Positions 37,471 through 64,000 of a stretch of DNA of 64,000 bases are shown here, piece by piece. Numbering within the stretch: position 1 is the stretch's first letter; the number at the start of each line of letters is the position of its first letter. The position numbers and the translations under genes were made by a program. The notes beneath the pieces are model-generated. The model saw only the letters and a program-made list of their open reading frames with translations. It ran no database searches and was not told the origin of the DNA. This stretch comes from Anoplolepis gracilipes (Eukaryota; Arthropoda; Insecta; Hymenoptera; Formicidae), in NCBI RefSeq assembly GCF_047496725.1, contig NC_132974.1, positions 12,823,501-12,887,500 of the forward strand, written 5' to 3'.

Positions 37471-38552
37471 ATTATTATTTCATAGTTTGCAAAACTGTCT
37501 TAGAATTCAATAAACTATTAGGATTTAGGATAACATAATCAATAAAGACCTAATTCATAATCTAATATAATCAACAAAGATCTAATATTCTAAGAATTTT
37601 AACATCCATTAATATACTACTGTCTTTTTAAGTTATTTATATGTTTATGTTAATTATATTTTTATATTATATTTATATTATATTTATATATTTACGTTAA
37701 TCATTATACATTTTTATTATATTTTATATTTTATGCTAAATTAATTATTTATTAATTATAAATTAAACATAGAGGAGTCATCTCTTAGTCATCTTCAATG
37801 CGTCAGAATAATTCTGATGCAACATACAAGTAATGTGGCGAGCCGATCATTTGTTACCTTACTTAGATAAAAAAAAGAAGGAAGTATGTGTATTGTACAT
37901 AGATACACACAGCCAGATACGCCAATAAAACACGCTACGGATCATTCAAGACAGGAATTCTCAAACTCGCGCAATGTTCGTAAAAACTAAACGGACTGAC
38001 AATCTGAATTTTTTTCTCGAAAGCATCGTTATTGTCATCGTTAAAGTGTCTAATTTAGTATCATATTATCAATGATAATATAATATTAAAATTATCTAGC
38101 AGAATTTTTCTTATTTTAGAAATACATAAAAAAAGACAGGACAGGATCCGAGGTTTGAGAACCCGCGGTTCTGTAGCATATAAGAGGAATAGTGCGCGTC
38201 AGCTGTTGACCGCAATAGAGCGCCCGTGATTGGCTCGCGGCTCCGTGCGATACGACCAATCATCGTGAAACACGTTTATCTGACGGATGCAGCCGAGCGT
38301 AACCGATAATGCACGAATGCTATGCTATATGCTATTTCATCATGTCAGTTTGTTGCGTCAGTCGATAGATTGAGGGTGTGTTTATGTGTCCGGTTATGCT
38401 GAGGACAATCATTCTACATCGAACAATGGTGCGGTGCGTTGTATAAAGAGAGGTTAGAACCACGATACATTACGTCTTACAATAAACTCGGAAGAAGTCA
38501 TTATCGAGAAAAAAAGCGAAAACAAGAGAGAAAAATTTGTTCATGGCGGATT
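37471..38552 (+). promoter_or_regulatory. Xbp1 upstream region and 5' UTR
   Basis: AT-rich up to about 38150, then a GC-richer stretch with inverted CCAAT boxes (ATTGG at 38229, CCAAT at 38256). At 38256-38274, CCAAT, nine bases, ACACG differs by one base from the ER stress element CCAAT-N9-CCACG. Short upstream ORFs begin at ATG 38425 and 38543. Confidence 0.5.
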
Positions 38553-38590
38553 ATGAGCTCCACGAGGAACGTCGTCATCGCCTTTTCTAA
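38543..38590 (+). other. uORF overlapping the Xbp1 start codon
   Basis: ATGGCGGATTATGAGCTCC opens a 15-codon frame ending TAA at 38590, out of frame with and overlapping the Xbp1 ATG at 38553. Its -3 base is T, whereas the Xbp1 ATG has A at -3, so leaky scanning is plausible. Confidence 0.5.
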
Positions 38591-38842
38591 GGGACTATCC
38601 AATCCTAAGGCAATCCAGGTGAACGAGTTGGGACGCAGTGTGTTACCCAGGTTGAGCTTCACACCAATTTTGACAAACAAAACGAGGATGGACGCCAAAA
38701 AGATTCTTCAGGTTACTGCCAAGCAGGAAGAGATACGCTCGGACGATGATTTCGCGACATTCATCAAGACCGAAGATGTCTGCGTACGCAGTAAAAAGCG
38801 TCGTCTGGATCATCTGACGTGGGAGGAGAAACTACAAAGAAA
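38553..38842 (+). CDS. Xbp1: Xbp1 exon 1
   Basis: Encodes MSSTRNVVIAFSKGLSNPKA and ends RSKKRRLDHLTWEEKLQR, leading into the basic region. Donor GTAAGCGA at 38843, phase 2. Confidence 0.88.
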
Positions 38843-41680
38843 GTAAGCGAAAATTCAATGCAACCAGCAATTCAATTTCTGTTGAGTTTGTTATCACCCG
38901 CGAACTAGGACCGATGGTGTTCTAAAGCTAAAATGTCAAGTGTTTTTTGAAAGGAAAAAAAAAAAAAAAGAAAGGAGATCTGGATTTCTTCCTCTCCAAA
39001 GTTTTTACATAATTCTTCTAGTTAGATTGGCAACGAATTAAATCTATTTGTTTGGTATCATTATAATTTACGAAGTCGAATCAAGTTAAACTTCTGTTCC
39101 ATGAATTCCACGATGTAGCGTCATTTGCTCGTTTCGACGAATTAACGCGTGTTTGCTGATCATTAATTTCCGCTTAATTGTTTCAATACATTATTCACGA
39201 TGATGTAGCAATTAAATTTCATAATTCTGTATATATTTTTCGATTAATTTATCTAATATATATTATCTATTTATCTAATATATCATATATATATTATCTA
39301 ATATATATTTATCTAATATAATATTATGTATGCATATAAACGAAAAAAATATTCTACAGATTTCAATTTTTTTTCCATTCACGTTTATATACATTTAATG
39401 ACGTTGCATCCATAATAAAATAAGGTTGTTTATGATAAAGATGGAGCATCTGTCATAGAACTGATAATATAAAATTACATGAGGAATACATATTATATTA
39501 ATTTTCAACTAATTAATAATTAATCTTAGTAAATCTCTATTTATATGAAGTATAGAATTTCATCAGTGCATCCAAGAATTGCATCATTTTTGCTTATCAC
39601 TCAAAAATTAAGCTTATCTTTTTTTGGTCCGTATTTTAGCGAAAGTCGTGATAAAAACCAGATAATTTCGTTTTTAACATTTAATATACACGCATACATA
39701 TTTCTTTACTCAGCCTGTAATGTACTCAGCTTTGTAAGCCTTATCTTGTTTATCGCGCGAAACAGACCAGTCTTCAAAAAAATATCTGCAAAATTAATTA
39801 TAAGATATAGAAAAAGAACGATAAGATTTGAAAATACATGAAGTATTCTTTCTGCGAATTGTAGGAAATTTTTACAAAATATTCTTTATGTTAAACGTAA
39901 CTGCTTGACGTAAATGCAATTACGTGATTACCGCGTATTATAAATATACGATATTAATTACCGGTTTTCAGAATAATGAGTTACTACAGCAATCGTAAAT
40001 TTTACCTCGCAATTGCGTTATGTAACAATGAGCAATTTTCCTTCTTTATCACTAATAACAAGTAGTATGAGTAATATCGATCGAAAAAATATCAATAACA
40101 AAATGAGAAATTATGTTACATCACCTTGTCGGTGTAGCGAGAAATACAATATAATCTAATACGACAAAACATCCGTTTTTCATGTTTGATATTCACCATT
40201 TCATCATTTAGAAGTATCAAGAAAAAATAAAAAAGGAAGATACATGTAATTAATTTTTTTTCATTTTTTGTTCTCATGAATTTGTACAAATTAATTATCA
40301 TAGAAAATAAAAATTATTTTTTACTTTTGTAGATTATTATTTTAACGGCATATATAAAAATTATAATATATATTTAACATTGGCATTTTTCCGTTCGGCA
40401 GGAAACTGAAGAACCGAGTGGCGGCTCAGACTTCGCGGGACCGCAAAAAGGCCAGGTTGGATGAACTTGAAGATACGGTGAGAACGTTGAAGGAGAGGAA
40501 TGAACAGCTCGAGCAGGAATGCAGAATGTTGAGATCACAGAACGAGTCGTTGCTGAACGAGACGAAGAGGTTCAGGAAAGAGAGGGACATGAGGAACACA
40601 CCTTCAGATGAACAACAACAACAACAACAGTACTGCTCCACGTGCCAGTCTCGTGTCGGCTGCGCTGCACCTTTGCCAGGATCTGCAGTATCCCACAACT
40701 ACCCTCTGCCGCAGGGTGGGTCAGCACAGCCGGCATCTTGCCTGACACTAACTCCAGGAGCAACTATCCTGTGGAAGATCTTGACTCTCTACCTTCTCTC
40801 GAAGAGCTGTTTAGCGACTTGCAAACCGAAGACACAACCGGATGCGTCGTTGAACGACTCGAAGAACTGGCTGCGAGCCTTATGCGAGAAGTTACCAGTG
40901 GAATGGAAGCAACTCCTCATAGAACAGATGAGCAAGTGAGTTTTGAAAATCATATACACATATTATACTCGTACTTCACACATGTATGTCTTTTCCTATC
41001 ATCTGTCATTATCTTTGTTTAAATCAAATTATTAAATATCCGTTATTGCTTACTTACTTTCAATCATATAAAATAATTAACTTTTTTTTTAAGGTGTAGA
41101 CATTAACAATTTTCTTTTTAGTTAAATAGTTATTTTTTATTAATTTTAGATGGACCCTTTTTGAAATTTCGAATGTTATATATTAGACTTATATAAACTG
41201 GGTTTTTTTGGCTGTAATGCAGAGATGGATGAAATATTCCGAGATAGAACACAATTCTATATATAATGCCGGGATTTTAATTTTATTAATCTTAGGACGC
41301 TCTTTTTGAAATTTTAAATATTATATAGACATATATATATATATATATAGACATACATAAACTAATTTAAAAAAATTTTTGTTTTTTCATGTACGGTCAT
41401 TAACGCAGAGATGGATGAAATACTCCGAGAATTAGAACAAAATTTTAATGGAAATAAAATTTTAATCCTCAGAGAAAATCCGAACGTTTCATTCATTTAC
41501 TCTGCATTCGCGTTCTTCTTCATGATTCAGTCGTTGTCCCATTATTAATGACTTGTCGATTGCGCTTCGTTCCGCAGGTGTCCGTCACAGAAGATCCTGT
41601 TCAAAAATCTGACTGTTCAGAGACAATGGTGGGGCAAACATCAGAAGATGTGGAAGCCGATCGAGTCCGTGAAAGTATGA
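38553..41680 (+). CDS. Xbp1: XBP1u: unspliced isoform with hydrophobic segment and pausing-type tail
   Basis: Without IRE1 cleavage the reading frame runs through 40686-40708, past KILTLYLLSKSCLATC (hydrophobic), to the conventional donor at 40936. It joins exon 3 one frame off and stops at 41680 (exons 38553-38842, 40402-40935, 41578-41680; 308 residues). The tail QRQWWGKHQKMWKPIE closely resembles the human XBP1u end QWGRHQPSWKP, which stalls ribosomes and, with its hydrophobic segment, holds the mRNA at the ER membrane. If intron 2 is retained, the frame instead ends at 40939. The same DNA from 40709 encodes the s form in another frame. Confidence 0.8.
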
Positions 41681-42225
41681 GCAATGCCTCCTACATACCG
41701 GATACGTCTGATTGGAGTCACACCGTTGTCCGCGACATAAAGAGCACAGCACCGATCAAGACCGAGATCGAGATCAAACAAGAATCTGAACCAGCACCAG
41801 ACCTCGATACCCTCTATGGTACTTACGACGAGGCCACCAATTCCATCACGATCATTTACCCGGGCGAGGAAAATAACGATTGCGTAGGCATTCAGGAGTG
41901 CGTTCAAGAAGTGATCAGCACTGAGAACATTGGCAGCTGTGATACCGGCGTCGCCACGCATCTCACCGTTCCCCTTTTGACCACCACCACTCATCTTGGG
42001 ACGCAATTATCGCCGGCCTACACCGACATTATGTCACCCGCGATGAGCGATATCTATTCGGACGTGGATAATTGCGGTATCTCCTCGACAAAGCTGGACT
42101 ACGCCAATTTGTCGGATGGCGGTTACGAATCACACGATTCCCCGGATCCACGGCTGTCCAACTCCTTGGCCGATCCGTGGCACGAGAATTTCATAGAGTT
42201 CGAGTTATTTCCCAATCTGGCCTGA
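38553..42225 (+). CDS. Xbp1: XBP1s: bZIP transcription factor from IRE1-spliced mRNA
   Basis: Master activator of the unfolded protein response; family knowledge says ER-stress-activated IRE1 removes a short intron in the cytoplasm to make the active factor. Exons: 38553-38842, 40402-40935 (minus the unconventional intron 40686-40708) and 41578-42225, giving 482 residues. The basic region KLKNRVAAQTSRDRKKAR (about 99-116) is followed by a leucine zipper (about 118-150), a short poly-Q, a Cys pair, then the s-specific acidic half beginning after GSA and AGWVSTAG. It ends HENFIEFELFPNLA, as insect XBP1 proteins do. The start is the first in-frame ATG after an upstream open frame, with A at -3. 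Conventional introns are 38843-40401 and 40936-41577. Confidence 0.93.
38843..40401 (+). other. Xbp1: Xbp1 intron 1
   Basis: GTAAGCGA to TTCGGCAG. AT-rich with TATCTAATA-type repeats near 39240-39330 and a poly-A run at about 38957; nothing else recognised. Confidence 0.8.
40402..40935 (+). CDS. Xbp1: Xbp1 exon 2: bZIP and IRE1 splice region
   Basis: Begins after CGTTCGGCAG with KLKNRVAAQTSRDRKKARLD, then zipper heptads with Leu/Asn spacing, a CAA/CAG run, CSTCQSRVGC and the dual-coding IRE1 region. In the spliced frame it ends TPHRTDEQ before donor GTGAGTTT at 40936. Confidence 0.93.
40677..40715 (+). promoter_or_regulatory. IRE1 recognition twin stem-loops and 23-nt unconventional intron
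   Basis: Two hairpins each present a CNGCNGN loop: GGAT-CTGCAGT-ATCC (loop 40683-40689) and CCCT-CTGCCGC-AGGG (loop 40706-40712). IRE1 cuts after the third base, releasing 40686-40708 (23 nt) and shifting the frame by +1 into a 482-residue product. A 26-nt alternative using CCG/CAGG at 40711 gives the same frame, but its loop lacks a supporting stem. The Drosophila Xbp1 intron is also 23 nt; the human one is 26 nt. Confidence 0.92.
41135..41480. repeat. Tandem duplication of about 186 bp in Xbp1 intron 2
   Basis: Two diverged copies share GCTCTTTTTGAAATTT-type starts and the motif AGAGATGGATGAAATA at 41221 and 41407, followed by TCCGAGA. A (TA)n run in the second copy accounts for part of the difference. 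Confidence 0.75.
41578..42225 (+). CDS. Xbp1: Xbp1 exon 3: C-terminal activation region
   Basis: Acceptor TTCCGCAG. In the s frame it encodes VSVTEDPVQKSDCSETMVGQ through DLDTLYGTYDEATNSI to WHENFIEFELFPNLA and TGA. It is acidic and Ser/Thr-rich. The first 103 bases are also read in a second frame as the XBP1u tail. Confidence 0.93.
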   Translation: MSVTEDPVQKSDCSETMVGQTSEDVEADRVRESMSNASYIPDTSDWSHTVVRDIKSTAPIKTEIEIKQESEPAPDLDTLYGTYDEATNSITIIYPGEENNDCVGIQECVQEVISTENIGSCDTGVATHLTVPLLTTTTHLGTQLSPAYTDIMSPAMSDIYSDVDNCGISSTKLDYANLSDGGYESHDSPDPRLSNSLADPWHENFIEFELFPNLA

Positions 42226-42530
42226 CAGTTCTCGCGGAGGCGGGCTACCGCGCGCCGCACCGAGGCGACCGCTAAACCGATGCCAGATCGTTGCGTCTGT
42301 AATAGGGGGAGCTTCAGAAGTAGGACATCGCGAGGTTGATGCACTTGCACTTATTATACTATAGAGTGCACAAGAGAAAGGAGAGAGAAAGTTTCGCTAT
42401 TGAAAAGCATCATAATACGCTGAACAAATCTGTTGTCTATTTGAATCAAAATTTACGAACTTTAACTAGACTCTCACATATATTTTTTTTCATTAATGTT
42501 GAGTAGTTTAGTTTCGTAATAAGCATTTTA

Positions 42531-42536
42531 AATAAA
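42531..42536 (+). terminator. Candidate Xbp1 polyadenylation signal
   Basis: AATAAA about 306 nt after the Xbp1 stop, the first canonical hexamer downstream on the coding strand. Confidence 0.5.
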
Positions 42537-42934
42537 ATGGACAACTTGAGAAAGAAACTACTGTCGATTCTGTAAATATTTTGTAAATGTAAATTTTTGA
42601 AAGTATGCGAAGTAAAAAAATCGCACATACATTACATTCGTCAGCGTTAATTATGATTAATCAAATCATTTATTAAAATCATAACTTTACCAACAAGAAC
42701 TAGCAAATCACTAATGACTATTTATAAAAAAGTTATTTAAAAAGGTTTTCTAGCAATCTCATGCTCAAGTAATAGCTCTTTCTCCTTTTCATAAATCTGA
42801 GAAAAATAACCCTCTAACACAGCGCAAATGATAGCACAACACACACTATTGATAGTTTAAGTATTTACTATAATGTACTAAATTTCTTATAAAACAAAAT
42901 TAATTCTTATATATCCATTAACTGTAAGAATCCA

Positions 42935-42994
<60 letters not shown>

Positions 42995-43000
42995 TATATA
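42935..43000. repeat. Compound (TG)n(TA)n microsatellite
   Basis: About 26 bp of TG followed by about 40 bp of TA with one TG interruption, between the Xbp1 and Pax 3' ends. Alternating purine-pyrimidine sequence of this kind can adopt Z-DNA. Confidence 0.95.
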
Positions 43001-43832
43001 CATATTTTTCTTAATTTATTCAGTGTTGCAATATGGACCTAAATAATACTCTACACTATACATATTCTACTACAGAAATTACTACAGAAATTAAATTTTT
43101 TTACACATACACAGATGTTTACTTGAGAAATTTATTATTGTGTATATATATATATATATATTAAGTATGTTTAATTCTCGATCTTTCGCTGTGTCGCAGG
43201 ATACCAAATAAATTTCGAAATATTAACTATCTTTATATGTATTTCCGATCCTTGTCCTCTGCTGCTTATACGCAATTCCGTTCACTTCGGGCACATGCTA
43301 TCTTCGTATAATTCCTTCAATTATTTCTTTCTTTACATAGCAATGTGGTTCGATACAGAGGGTATAAGTAGACTTGTATAATACTATTCGGGCGGTAATA
43401 TTCGTTAAACTTTCATCCTATTCTGTTTTTATTTAAATATTTATAAATATATGAAATCTAATGAGTGCGTGCACGGGAAGAGTTTTCATGAAATATTTGA
43501 TGGCAAAAGTTCGTTTGTCGTACAAATACCTGTTCGAACAAGTACATCCTATACATATATCTACTAGATATATCTACTATCTCGATACAAATTATTAGTA
43601 AAACGATATAAACTGTATAGCACCCTTTTCGTTAATCCTAAAACGACATGATAGACTCAAATTTGTGCAGTTGGAGAAACGCAATTGTTATGTAAAATTA
43701 TATAAAGATTTAAAAGATGCCAAAAAAATTATATTCCGTCAAATCTATTAATTCTTGGACAATTAGATTTTCCACAGTGAACAACATTTCATGGGGAGAA
43801 AAAATGTCTTCCCCAATTTTAACAATTTCTGT

Positions 43833-43842
43833 TTTATTTATT
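43833..43842 (-). terminator. Candidate Pax polyadenylation signal
   Basis: Overlapping AATAAA hexamers on the minus strand, about 550 nt after the Pax long-form stop. Confidence 0.4.
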
Positions 43843-44387
43843 GTTTGTAGTTATGTTTCTTTATTATTGTTTTATTTTATTATGATATTTATGTTTTAAA
43901 AACAAATAATGGAGTTTCATCCACTTACGTTCTCTTTTCAGATATATATAACATTTTTAATTTCTTTTTCTCTAAAAACAAAATTAAAATCTAAACTCGT
44001 CAGTATTACTAGAAATGGCATTCATGATGGGACAGATTATACATATATCTTCTAATGTATTTTTTGTGTTCAATTATTTTATAATTATGTTCAGTATTTT
44101 AATCTTCAATAATTGAAATCCCCTTATTCGCAATATTCTTTCGATTGCATTCGTCCAAAGGTATTTATAAAAAATGGAAACTCTAAAAGGCTATTTTTCA
44201 GGCAATGTAAGTCTCGTCTCTAACGCTTGTATATAGACGATCAAAGCAATTATGTATATACCGTATACATACTTCGTCGAGAGAGTAATAAAACGGCATC
44301 GAGAGCGAAATTGCTTCTCGTTTTCTTATTATGTTACAAAATATATAAGAGGAGAAAGAAAGAGAGAGAGAAAGAGAGACAAATCAT

Positions 44388-60245
<15,858 letters not shown>

Positions 60246-63200
60246 CGCGAGAGAGTCGAAAAGGCACACGCGACACACCCACTATTTCAGGAACGTTGAA
60301 CCCCGCGAGAGCGGCGAGTTTCAGGCCGAGTTCGGCGAGTTCGGCGAGTTTCGGTCAGCAAAAATGCGGAGAAAGTTCACCACCGAGAGCTGACAAACTT
60401 GCCAACGGGAGAGGATTCTCGAGCCTCCCGGCGCGATTTGTATTTTTCCTCAAATAATTTTCCCTCCGACGCACAATCGACGTGACTATAAAAAAGAATT
60501 AAAAAAAAAAAAGAATGTTAAGTCTGTCAAACGCGATTTCAATTTTAAAATTATTTCAACTCGAAAGACACGTATCGAGAAATTTATACGGCAAGAAACG
60601 ACAAATTATAGTTGACCAAAGCGCAAAACATGAGAAAGACGAAGGCGAACTGCGACAGGGCGTTAAAGATTGGTGCTGATAAGAGAGACAAAGTTTATCC
60701 AAGCATCTCAATCTTTCTCTGCAAATTTATCGCCAGTTCAGCCTGTCGCGCCAATTATGTACACACGCTTTCTGGAATTATTATCTCTTCGTCATCTGTG
60801 TCACGGAATGCGAGACGGTAAATCAAACGTGTGATTTTTTTTTTTCGCATTCACCTCGAACCACTTGCACTTTTTCCCCAGCCTTTTTTTCGACTATCCG
60901 AATGACTTTATTCCGACTTTATTCAGACGCGCAGATAACGACACGTGTTTAACGAGACGGATTGGAGCGACGACGCATCGGCGTCGACGACACGGCACTG
61001 ATTGTCATTGAAGTTCGCGGGAAAGCGATACCGCGAGCTGGAGGAAGGAGCGAAACGGCCTTCTCTTCATGGAGAGGAGGAATAACGTAAGGCAGGCATA
61101 TAAGGCACAAGACGATAGTGGGGCATTCTCGTACTCAGTACGAGATACGCTGGACGGAAGCTGCGGTATTCAGAAGAAACGAACATGATCCTAGGTGACT
61201 GGTTTGACAACGATTCATTACGAGGAAGCCAATTGCGCCGAACATAAAGTGGCTTCAAGGAAACTTTGCGCTGGACTCTAGGAAAAATAAAATGTACAGA
61301 GTGTCCGAAATTATTTTGGAGTCGATTTTTCCTCGGCAAAAGTCTTCAAGGTAACGTTCGAGTTACAAATGATTAAAAAGGAAGGACTTTTCATAAATTA
61401 AACTTTGCTAAATAGATAATAAAATTATATTTTTTTTAATTGATTTCAGATACTGTTTTGACAGAATATTAATTATTTAATACAATTGTTATTGTAATTT
61501 TTAAATTTTAATTTTTTTTAGTGCATTGAATAATTTAAAAGTCGCAGTGAAAATATCTTTTTTCAATTTCTTGCTGAAAATATTGATTCCAAATTGACTT
61601 AAGAATCACTAAATGAATACTCTATGATTTTGAGACATCATATATGGAATATACTAATTTATATTTCTTTCTTTGAAAAAATTTGAAACATGTGATTTTA
61701 TTAATCACACGTACAGTAAAGTTACTTGTTACTGTTTAATTAAAATTAAGAATTTAAGAAAACCTCAGCAAAATTAGTTTCAGTTAGCTAGAAACGAGTT
61801 TAAATCGATATATAGTGTGTTCTTTTATTTATTCTGCGCAATAAAATTTACAAATCTTCATTTTTCAAATTAATTTAACGCAATAAATGTTAGTTATTAT
61901 AATTAATAATAAATATATTGCGTGTTCATTTAAAATCGACTTGCTACAACTTCAAAAAAAGACGAAAGACAAGGACTCTTTTATATATTAAGTGGCTGAA
62001 TAAACTAATCGTTTAAAGTACTAAGCACTAATCTGAGATAGCAAACAACCAGCAGTATATTCAGTTGATCTAAGCACATTCTAGATGGCAGGAGAAGGCT
62101 GGATGATAAAGTATATTTCTCACAGACTGATGACGTAAAACCACCTCTAAATAAAAAATATCATAAGAGAACTTTGATATTAAAAATCATATTTCTCTCC
62201 TGCGAATTGAATACATATATATTTGGAATATTTTACAATTAAAAATGTCTGTAAATATTTCAATCATTTCGCACAAACAAGCTCATATACACAAGTAACT
62301 TATTACACAAGTATCTCGAGAGAAAACGTCGAGAATGTTGCTTGCACATTCGCATCTCTCTCGAAAATCATGACGTTTTCAAAAGCAGATTTACTTTGAT
62401 TTATTTTGAACAAATAAAAGCCATGGGCATGTTTAAACGCATTATGCGTATATTCCAAGCGGTATGCGGCGTCGCTTTTGCGCCGCTAATGCAATCTTTT
62501 TTGCTCGGAGAATCGCGAGGGCAGGTTGAGTAATCGTCTGAATGGTGGCTTTAACATTGGCATGGAGCCTGGCTGAGCTTATCGAGGTCTATTTTGCACG
62601 GCTGATTCATGCCGCGAGTCCGACATCGATATCGCGCGTAAAACGCGCGTGCCTTGCGTAAACCGCAAAGAGGAGGATGAAGCCGTGACGTTAACTATTC
62701 TATACCACGACCGTTTCTCGTTATTGCCGCAATATAAATTCCGCTCCATCTGAATTAAGTACTCGCGAATTATTCGCCTAATCTCGCGTTATTAAACTAG
62801 AAGGAATGTCTAATTGTAAGATGGAAAATAATTATATCGATGAATGTAAAAAAAGAACTATCTCGTCGAATTTTCACAAGTAATTCTCAAAATTGATCTT
62901 TCTTCTCTTTCAAGTTTTGTTTTTCCAAAAAATATTGTGTGCTTATTAATTAAAATGTACCTGTATTATAAATATAATTTTTATAAATCATAAGAGAATT
63001 TCTCTTTTTAGATTCAATAAAAAATATATGATGATGTAAATTGAAAAAAATTAATGTAATATACAAGTAATGTATAATTGCTAAGACGAGTTAATAAATA
63101 TATACTTTATAAAGACATTGGTGTAAGACACACAAGGTTTTTTTAATTAAAAATTAAAGTTAAAATGAGAAGATCCTTGAACAATACTTACTAACGTATT

Positions 63201-64000
63201 GTTCCCACCGTGCGTGACGTCGAATCGTTGCCAAACGAATCGGTGAAATCGGCGAGACAGGCCTCATCACGTCCGTCATTTTTACACGTTTTCAAGGAAT
63301 TTCACGCGGCACTTTCTCTACGCGAGAAACAACGACAAATAGGGTAACACTAAAGGGATATTTTAATGTTTTAATGTACAGATTGGCCAAGAAGTCATAC
63401 TACTTCGAAAGTAAATTTGAAATAAAATGAATCTCAAGCTTGATCTATTTACAAGAAATTATAAAGATTGTAATCTGAATTTAAATCTTTTAATTAATCT
63501 TCATCTCTTAATTTTTGTTACTAAATTATTATTATCAAGAGAATTATCAAGTATTATATATAGTTTGTTTCTCTTGCAGTAATAATTTCTGGCAATCCCG
63601 TACATCATATAATATATGATCGCGTTCCAAATTATGGTAGCAGACAAAATCGCGAAAAGAATTGATGGTTTAAATAATTCCCTTATAATTTTTAAAACTG
63701 CATGAGAGATAACCGTATATGTTTATCAGCCCTAACTGAATTTTTTCTAAATATATTTTGTTAATAAAAAAAAAAAAAAAAAAAAAAAAGATTGTAACTA
63801 ACGAGAAAGAAGCGAGAACAATGGATGAAAATATAAACAAGCGAAAAAAATTCTTATTACGATAAAAAAATATCCACCGGCCGTTATCGATAACAATAAT
63901 CCTCCGTCCGGATTCTTCGTAAATCACACACCAACTGAATCCGCTATGCGGTGTGTTGTGTTCTAAACTTCGCTAGTGCTGTGAGGTAAAAATAAATCAC
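60246..64000 (-). promoter_or_regulatory. Pax 5' flank with CpG-rich promoter-like DNA
   Basis: 60246-60450 is CpG-rich, with three tandem TTCGGCGAG units, and probably contains the 5' UTR and a promoter. Further CpG-rich patches occur at 60880-61060, 62500-62800 and 63190-63350. Near 61293-61400 the sequence GTACAGAGTGTCCGAAATTA resembles the start of common insect repeats, low confidence. No other gene is recognised to the end of the window. Confidence 0.5.
63192..63279 (-). CDS. Candidate alternative first exon of Pax
   Basis: An ATG at 63279 opens MTDVMRPVSPISPIRLATIR then RHARWEQYV, reaching a strong GTAAGTATT donor in phase 1. That is exactly the phase needed for the LD1 exon at 58627, but it would give Asn instead of Asp before ALLADL. 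It sits in a small CpG-rich patch. It could equally be a 5' UTR exon or part of another gene. Confidence 0.3.

Larger units (their letters stand above)
42226..44387. other. Convergent 3' regions of Xbp1 and Pax
   Basis: No coding feature. Plus-strand AATAAA at 42531-42536, about 300 nt after the Xbp1 stop, is a likely poly(A) signal, with another at 43207. On the minus strand AATAAATAAA (43833-43842) could serve Pax. Microsatellites lie between. A 60-residue frame at 43717-43899 is AT-rich and probably chance. Confidence 0.65.

Noticed and set aside
40711..40711. 26-nt version of the Xbp1 unconventional intron (cut after CCG)
   Set aside because: Same downstream frame, but the CCGCAGG loop has no supporting stem, while CTGCCGC sits on CCCT/AGGG.
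43717..43899. 60-residue frame with a hydrophobic end between Xbp1 and Pax
   Set aside because: Low-complexity AT-rich DNA in the convergent 3' regions; the hydrophobic tail comes from T-rich codons.
62342..62533. 63-residue frame ending FAPLMQSFLLGESRGQVE
   Set aside because: TTG-started, no known family, no splice or poly(A) context; kept only as promoter-flank sequence.

Overview
The window looks like nuclear DNA from an insect, most likely a hymenopteran and probably an ant. It is AT-rich, with long introns, many microsatellites and homopolymers, and scattered CpG-rich islands. All three recognisable genes are multi-exon, with GT-AG introns (one has a weak GT donor) and insect/vertebrate-like domain structure. 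Exon boundaries were placed by hand from splice motifs, phase and family similarity. All exons within each gene model are phase-compatible.

Region 1 (about 0.6-30.0 kb, plus strand) holds most of a HIF-1 alpha / similar (sima) gene. There are 13 coding exons, from a bHLH exon at 624-811 to a stop at 30025; the first coding exon lies outside the window. The exons encode bHLH, PAS-A, PAS-B, two oxygen-dependent degradation (ODD) motifs, a poly-Q stretch and a Ser/Asp-rich tail. A 17 kb intron (5722-22820) contains CpG-rich islands, one of which looks like an alternative first exon.

Region 2 (about 30-38.4 kb) is gene-poor. It contains a probable transposable element bounded by inverted arms at about 32.8 and 37.4 kb, with smaller inverted repeats and a doubtful three-exon micro-ORF inside.

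Region 3 (38.55-42.23 kb, plus strand) is Xbp1, the bZIP effector of the unfolded protein response. Exon 2 contains a clear IRE1 unconventional 23-nt intron flanked by two 7-nt-loop hairpins. The unspliced frame continues across a conventional intron into exon 3 and ends in a tail resembling the vertebrate XBP1u pausing peptide.

Region 4 (44.39-60.25 kb, minus strand) is paxillin (Pax), convergent with Xbp1. It has five LD motifs and four LIM domains. An alternative terminal exon (46830-46940) would finish LIM3 differently and end the protein in an acidic tail. Between the two alternative 3' ends lies a near-perfect 294-bp-arm inverted repeat. Upstream (60.3-64 kb) are the likely promoter area and a second possible first exon.

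sima (hypoxia) and Xbp1 (ER stress) encode stress transcription factors; Pax encodes a focal-adhesion scaffold. Nothing in the sequence shows that they act together; they are neighbours. I saw no bacterial-type features, rRNA, CRISPR or convincing tRNA.
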